Shown here piece after piece: positions 60,283 through 64,000 of a DNA stretch of 64,000 nt. This stretch comes from Ipomoea triloba. Lineage: Eukaryota > Streptophyta > Magnoliopsida > Solanales > Convolvulaceae. Position 1 is the stretch's first letter. The number at the start of each line of letters is the position of its first letter. A program made the position numbers and the translations under genes. Location of the stretch: contig NC_044924.1 of the NCBI RefSeq assembly GCF_003576645.1, forward strand, positions 20,158,876 through 20,222,875. Reading direction: 5' to 3'. The notes beneath the pieces were generated by a model. It saw only the letters and a list, made by a program, of their open reading frames with translations. It was not told the origin of the DNA and did not search any database.

Positions 60283-61559
60283 ATAAGCGTATTTAATTAA
60301 TTAATTAATTTATTAATTTATAAGTGGATTATATTTTATTATAAGAATATATATGTGGTTTTCAAAATGGTCGAAAGATTAAATGTTAGTGGTTAATGTT
60401 TTAAAAAATTAATTGAGTAAATCTTTATTCTTGGGTGTTTGCTTTACGGGGTGGAGTAGTTTCTTACTTAGCAATTTGCTAATTTTGTGTTTTGTGTTGT
60501 TTTGAATTTTGTGATAACAGGAAGTAATAGAAGCTTGAAGAGCGCGCCAATAGACCGTATTAGGTGGATATTATGTAATAAGGTTTTGGAGTTAGACCAT
60601 TTTGGGAGTTCATCATTTTATTTGAGTTGTGGTGGTTTAGCCTTACATCTTGCTATAGTTAGTTTAGGTGTGGCGGTAACACCCTTTGGTTCATGAGTAC
60701 ATTAAACAGTTTATTTTCATATGTTGGAATGTGACTAGTTTCTAAATAAAGGTGTTGCCTATTTCGGCTTTCTAATTTTGGAAGGTTTCCATATTTAAAA
60801 GTGCTATAAATAGTAACTTTTGAGAACATAAAAATTGGGGTGTTACACCTAAAATAGTGGAAGCCTTACTTTGTACCCAAGATTGGTTGAGATTACCAAA
60901 TCAACCAATCACAATTGAGGAGAACTTAGATGAGATTGAAAGATTAGAAAAAGGTAAATTCTTTATTACTTTTTTTCCTAATTTTTTTTTAATTTTTTAT
61001 TCTGTTTTTTTCTTATATATATTTGTTTGATCTTGTTCTTTTTCTGTTTTGCATAATTGCCCACTAGATGCAGTATTCCATCAATGTTGGCATCAATACC
61101 TGTAATGTATTTATGTATTTATTTGATTATTTCAATAATGTATATTGTATACTTGTATTATTGTTTGCTGTTGCCTATTGGGTCTGCTGGTAAGGTTTCT
61201 AACCTCTAAGTGGCTGGGTAACTTTCTGAGTATTATTGGTGAAATGTTGCTGCCCTTAGTTGAGTTGAGCCCTTCTGGAATTCTGGTAAGGAAGAACATA
61301 CTTTTAATGCTTTATTTTGTTAAGTAAGTTATTAATGTGTCTTCTCTTGGCTGGCTATGATGATGCTTCCACCTTTAATTGAACAAATGGAATGGAGTTG
61401 GCATGTTGCTCATGTGTTTGTAAAATACATTGTTAGCAATTTGCCCCCATATCCTTACTTGATCTGGAAATATGCAATCTGAGCCTAATAGTCTTATGGC
61501 TATAGCCTAATATTTGTTACTTATCTAGTTAGTTCACTGCCTCACTTATCTGTTTAGCT

Positions 61560-61735
61560 TTCCCTAATATTGTTTTAAGTTGTCATATTAACAGGAAGAA
61601 TTTCCCTAATATTGTTTTAAGTTGTCATATTAACAGGAAGAAGTTCCCTAATATTGTTTTAAGTTGTCATATTAACAGGAAGAAGAGTAAAAATTCTGTC
61701 TGAAGTTGTCATATTAACAGGAAGAAGAGTAAAAA
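61560..61735. repeat. About 41-bp tandem repeat in the hAT 3' region
   Basis: Three units of TCCCTAATATTGTTTTAAGT plus TGTCATATTAACAGGAAGAA, and then two shorter units containing GAAGAGTAAAAATTCTGTCTG. Lies between the transposase C-terminus and the right TIR. Confidence 0.9.
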
Positions 61736-62348
61736 TTCTGTCTGCTAGAGTGCTCCTGTTGATCAGTTGATGTGCTGAAATGCTGAATGCTCAATTGCTT
61801 AAATGTTTGAAAACTTGTGCTGATTTTTGTCAATTTTGTGTAAATGTGTAATTATATCTTTGTAATTTTGTATTGTTAGACAGTTGGTGTTGGACACTTG
61901 GACTGTAGACTGTTGGTAACTGCTAACTGCTAAGTTGTTAACTTCTTTCTTATTTTGTTGGACTTGAAGTTAGAAGTTACAATTTTGTAAGTTTAACTTA
62001 AACTATAACTTCTAAGTTCTAAGTTCATGCAGTGTTTATGCTCTGTAATTTTGTAAAGAAGTAGTTAACTAGTTAAGTAGTATTATGAATTTATGTTTCA
62101 GTTTTTTTATTTAATCGTTTTTTCTATATTTTTTTTAATAAAAATGGTTTTAATATTAGTTTATATTTATCCGAATAACATCCGAAATCCAAAGTTCATA
62201 ATCCGCAATCCGATTTTGCAATATCCGAACGGTTAATGTGTTAAAATAATGGTTTGGGTTTCCAAAATTAAAACCGAAAACCGATCGAATGGACGGATTG
62301 GAAATTCGATCCGTCTGAACCCGTCCGATGCTCAGCCCTAAGAACAAT

Positions 62349-62764
62349 ACAACATACCCAATATAATATTACTTCGTATAAGATAATCTATATTAATTTT
62401 TTCTTCAAACTGACCAATGTTCATTCATAGGAATAGAACCACAATTGTGAAGCGATGCACCTAGTCCTCTACAATCTGAACTTCTATTTCTCTTGTTTTT
62501 CTCCGAGAGCTTTTTGAACTCCTCACTCTACTGAATGTGGACTTAGTCAGCCATCACATCCTTAGAAATCCAATGTGGTTTAGGTTTGTTGTTTGTCAAG
62601 TCCTCGCGAACCTTCAGAAGACGGTCTATAAGCCGCTTAGCAGCTCTTTTCTAAAAAATGTAACATACAATATCATCCTCTAGTGGATCCCTGATCGTTC
62701 TAAAAAATGACATATAGTTCGGGTTTGTTTTGTCGTTCTGCTAGGGATTGGCGTTATGGCACGC
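62349..62764 (-). pseudogene. CACTA transposase-associated protein (Transposase_24-like), 5' part
   Basis: Minus-strand remnants NYMSFFRTIRDPLEDDIVCY, LTNNKPKPHWISKDVMAD, and EKNKRNRSSDCRGLGASLHN with CGSIPMNEH fit the N-terminal half of the family, with several stops. Together with 53660-54199 it forms one gene once the hAT element is taken out. Confidence 0.65.
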
Positions 62765-63534
62765 ACTTGTGCAATTATTTATTTTTGGAGCTTTTTAACC
62801 CACTATCGAGAATCCAAGCACAATCAGAAACATAAATTTACTAACAAACTAAAAACATAAGAAATAAAGATGGGATTTAAACTATGAGTTATTACTATCA
62901 AGATGCTACATATACTCATATATTAGGGAGAACAATAATCATGCATCAAGAGAGTCATACACTAATGAATTCAAGACCATTCCGTCCCTTGAATTAGAGC
63001 AAGAGATTTATCACAATATGTGTGACTCAACCTCAAGCTCTTGAAGCTCTTCGATATATTAGGCCCCCCCCAATTCGTCCCCTACTCCCGTAGTGAGATA
63101 TTTGGGTTGTACAAGAGGTGGCTTGAGTTTTTAACCCAACTCCCGTTGTAGCAAGAACTCTCCAATTACTTGCCAATAAAAATAGCTAGTAATTATTAAC
63201 AAGATGCAAACAAACCTCATTGTACAAGCTTATGATTCAAGATTATAAGTCTTGCCTTATGAAATTGTTAAAAAGGTAGCAATCAAGATAAATAATAAAT
63301 TCATACTTCAAACCCAAACTAAACTAAATAAGCATGAGGAAAATAAATTAAGAGAAGAAGAAGAGTAAATGACGTAAAGCATAAGGAAAATAAACTAGCA
63401 TAATTCAAATGGAGAAGAAAATAAAGTAAAGTAAACATTGCATAAATTAAATGGAGAAGAAAATACAAAACGAAGAAAAGAAAGGAAATGAAAGAAAAAC
63501 AAGTGTTTGCTCTAAGTTCTACATCTTGCCAAGC
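62765..63534. other. Non-coding stretch between the CACTA relic and the retropepsin fragment
   Basis: No ORF of note. A-rich words such as AAATTAAATGGAGAAGAAAA recur at 63350-63470. Possibly spacer of the retroelement entering from the right. Confidence 0.45.
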
Positions 63535-64000
63535 TTAGGTCTGATTTGGGAGAGGAGGAGGCCTTTTAATGGTTGAGGTCAATGGGGCATCAAATTCATC
63601 ATGATTTCCTTGCGCTCCCTTAGAATTCTTCTCCTTGATTTCAATCATCTTGCACTCATCAACATAGGACGGTTGATGCTTGACCATCTTAAATATGTCA
63701 AATTCAATTTTGTTTTCGGCCACCTCCATCACCAACTTGCCTCTCTTCACATCAATTATAGCACCGGCGGTAGCTAGGAAAGGCCTACCAAGGATGATGG
63801 GGACCTTGGTGTCTTCCTCTATGTCTAGAACCACGAAATCTCCCGGGATAAAGAATTGGTCAATCATGACCGGAACATCTTCGAGCACACCAACCGGGCG
63901 TTTTATAGAACGATCCGCCATTTGCAAAGTCATATTTGTTGGCTTGGGTTCACCGAGATTTAGCCATTTGCAAAGAGAATACGGAATTAGGCTCACACTT
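63535..64000 (-). pseudogene. Ty3/gypsy retropepsin fragment, continues past the right edge
   Basis: Minus strand from the window edge: SVSLIPYSLCKWL, MTLQMADRSIKRPVGVLEDV, GDFVVLDIEED and IILGRPFLATAGAIIDV are the C-terminal half of the aspartyl protease of plant gypsy (Athila/Tat-like) polyproteins. The catalytic DTG-type motif would lie just outside the window. The frame ends at 63535 after a proline-rich tail with no reverse transcriptase following in the next 750 bases, so this may be a non-autonomous or truncated element. Confidence 0.75.

Overview
This is a eukaryotic, plant nuclear window. It is AT-rich, full of (TA)n and (ATT)n microsatellites, and dominated by plant transposable elements; the one clear host gene has GT-AG introns. 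The TE families and the host gene fit a eudicot. Recurrent TACTCCGTA/ACTTCGTA-type motifs remind me of Convolvulaceae or a related asterid, but that is a weak guess. No bacterial operon, CRISPR array, rRNA or tRNA gene was seen.

Layout. 1-10999: the 3' part of a decayed Helitron (Rep plus Pif1-like helicase) whose helicase gene is interrupted by Athila/Ty3-gypsy-like sequence (about 4490-10560) carrying an ORF1/env-like gene and a 1.26-kb 3' LTR. 11001-14089: AT-rich DNA with a MITE candidate. 14095-18382: a complete but dead Ty1/copia element (minus strand) with very short LTRs of about 134 bp and a 5-bp TSD. 19620-24958: a full-length dead LINE (minus strand) inside an exact 16-bp TSD. 24975-36640: TE relics, fold-back elements, a GC-rich terminal-inverted-repeat element and minisatellites. 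36648-42389: a host gene for a DUF4378 (TRM/LONGIFOLIA-like) protein, predicted 918 aa in six coding exons, with a SINE in one intron. 42391-46106: two further exact partial copies of its 3' end, very probably assembly duplicates. 46406-52419: a second dead LINE (minus strand). 52992-62760: a CACTA relic split by an 8.1-kb hAT element, which is itself split by the 3' end of a gypsy-type LTR element. 63535-64000: a retropepsin fragment running off the right edge.

Three results tie the window together. (1) Each of four single-N positions (2609, 5385, 42390, 44693) is followed by sequence that repeats what precedes it, so the apparent tandem copies of Helitron, Athila leader and host-gene 3' end look like unmerged contig overlaps. 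(2) Most in-frame stops in the retroelements are TAG at positions where CAG or TGG is expected: by eye 26 TAG, 2 TAA and 3 TGA in the copia element and the two LINEs. This fits deamination of CHG-methylated cytosine. (3) Target-site duplications give an insertion order of CACTA, then hAT, then LTR element.

The host gene is the only locus that looks functional. I found no convincing new biological system; the best leads are the TAG-biased decay, the GC-capped inverted-repeat element at 30918-31476, and the fold-back families.
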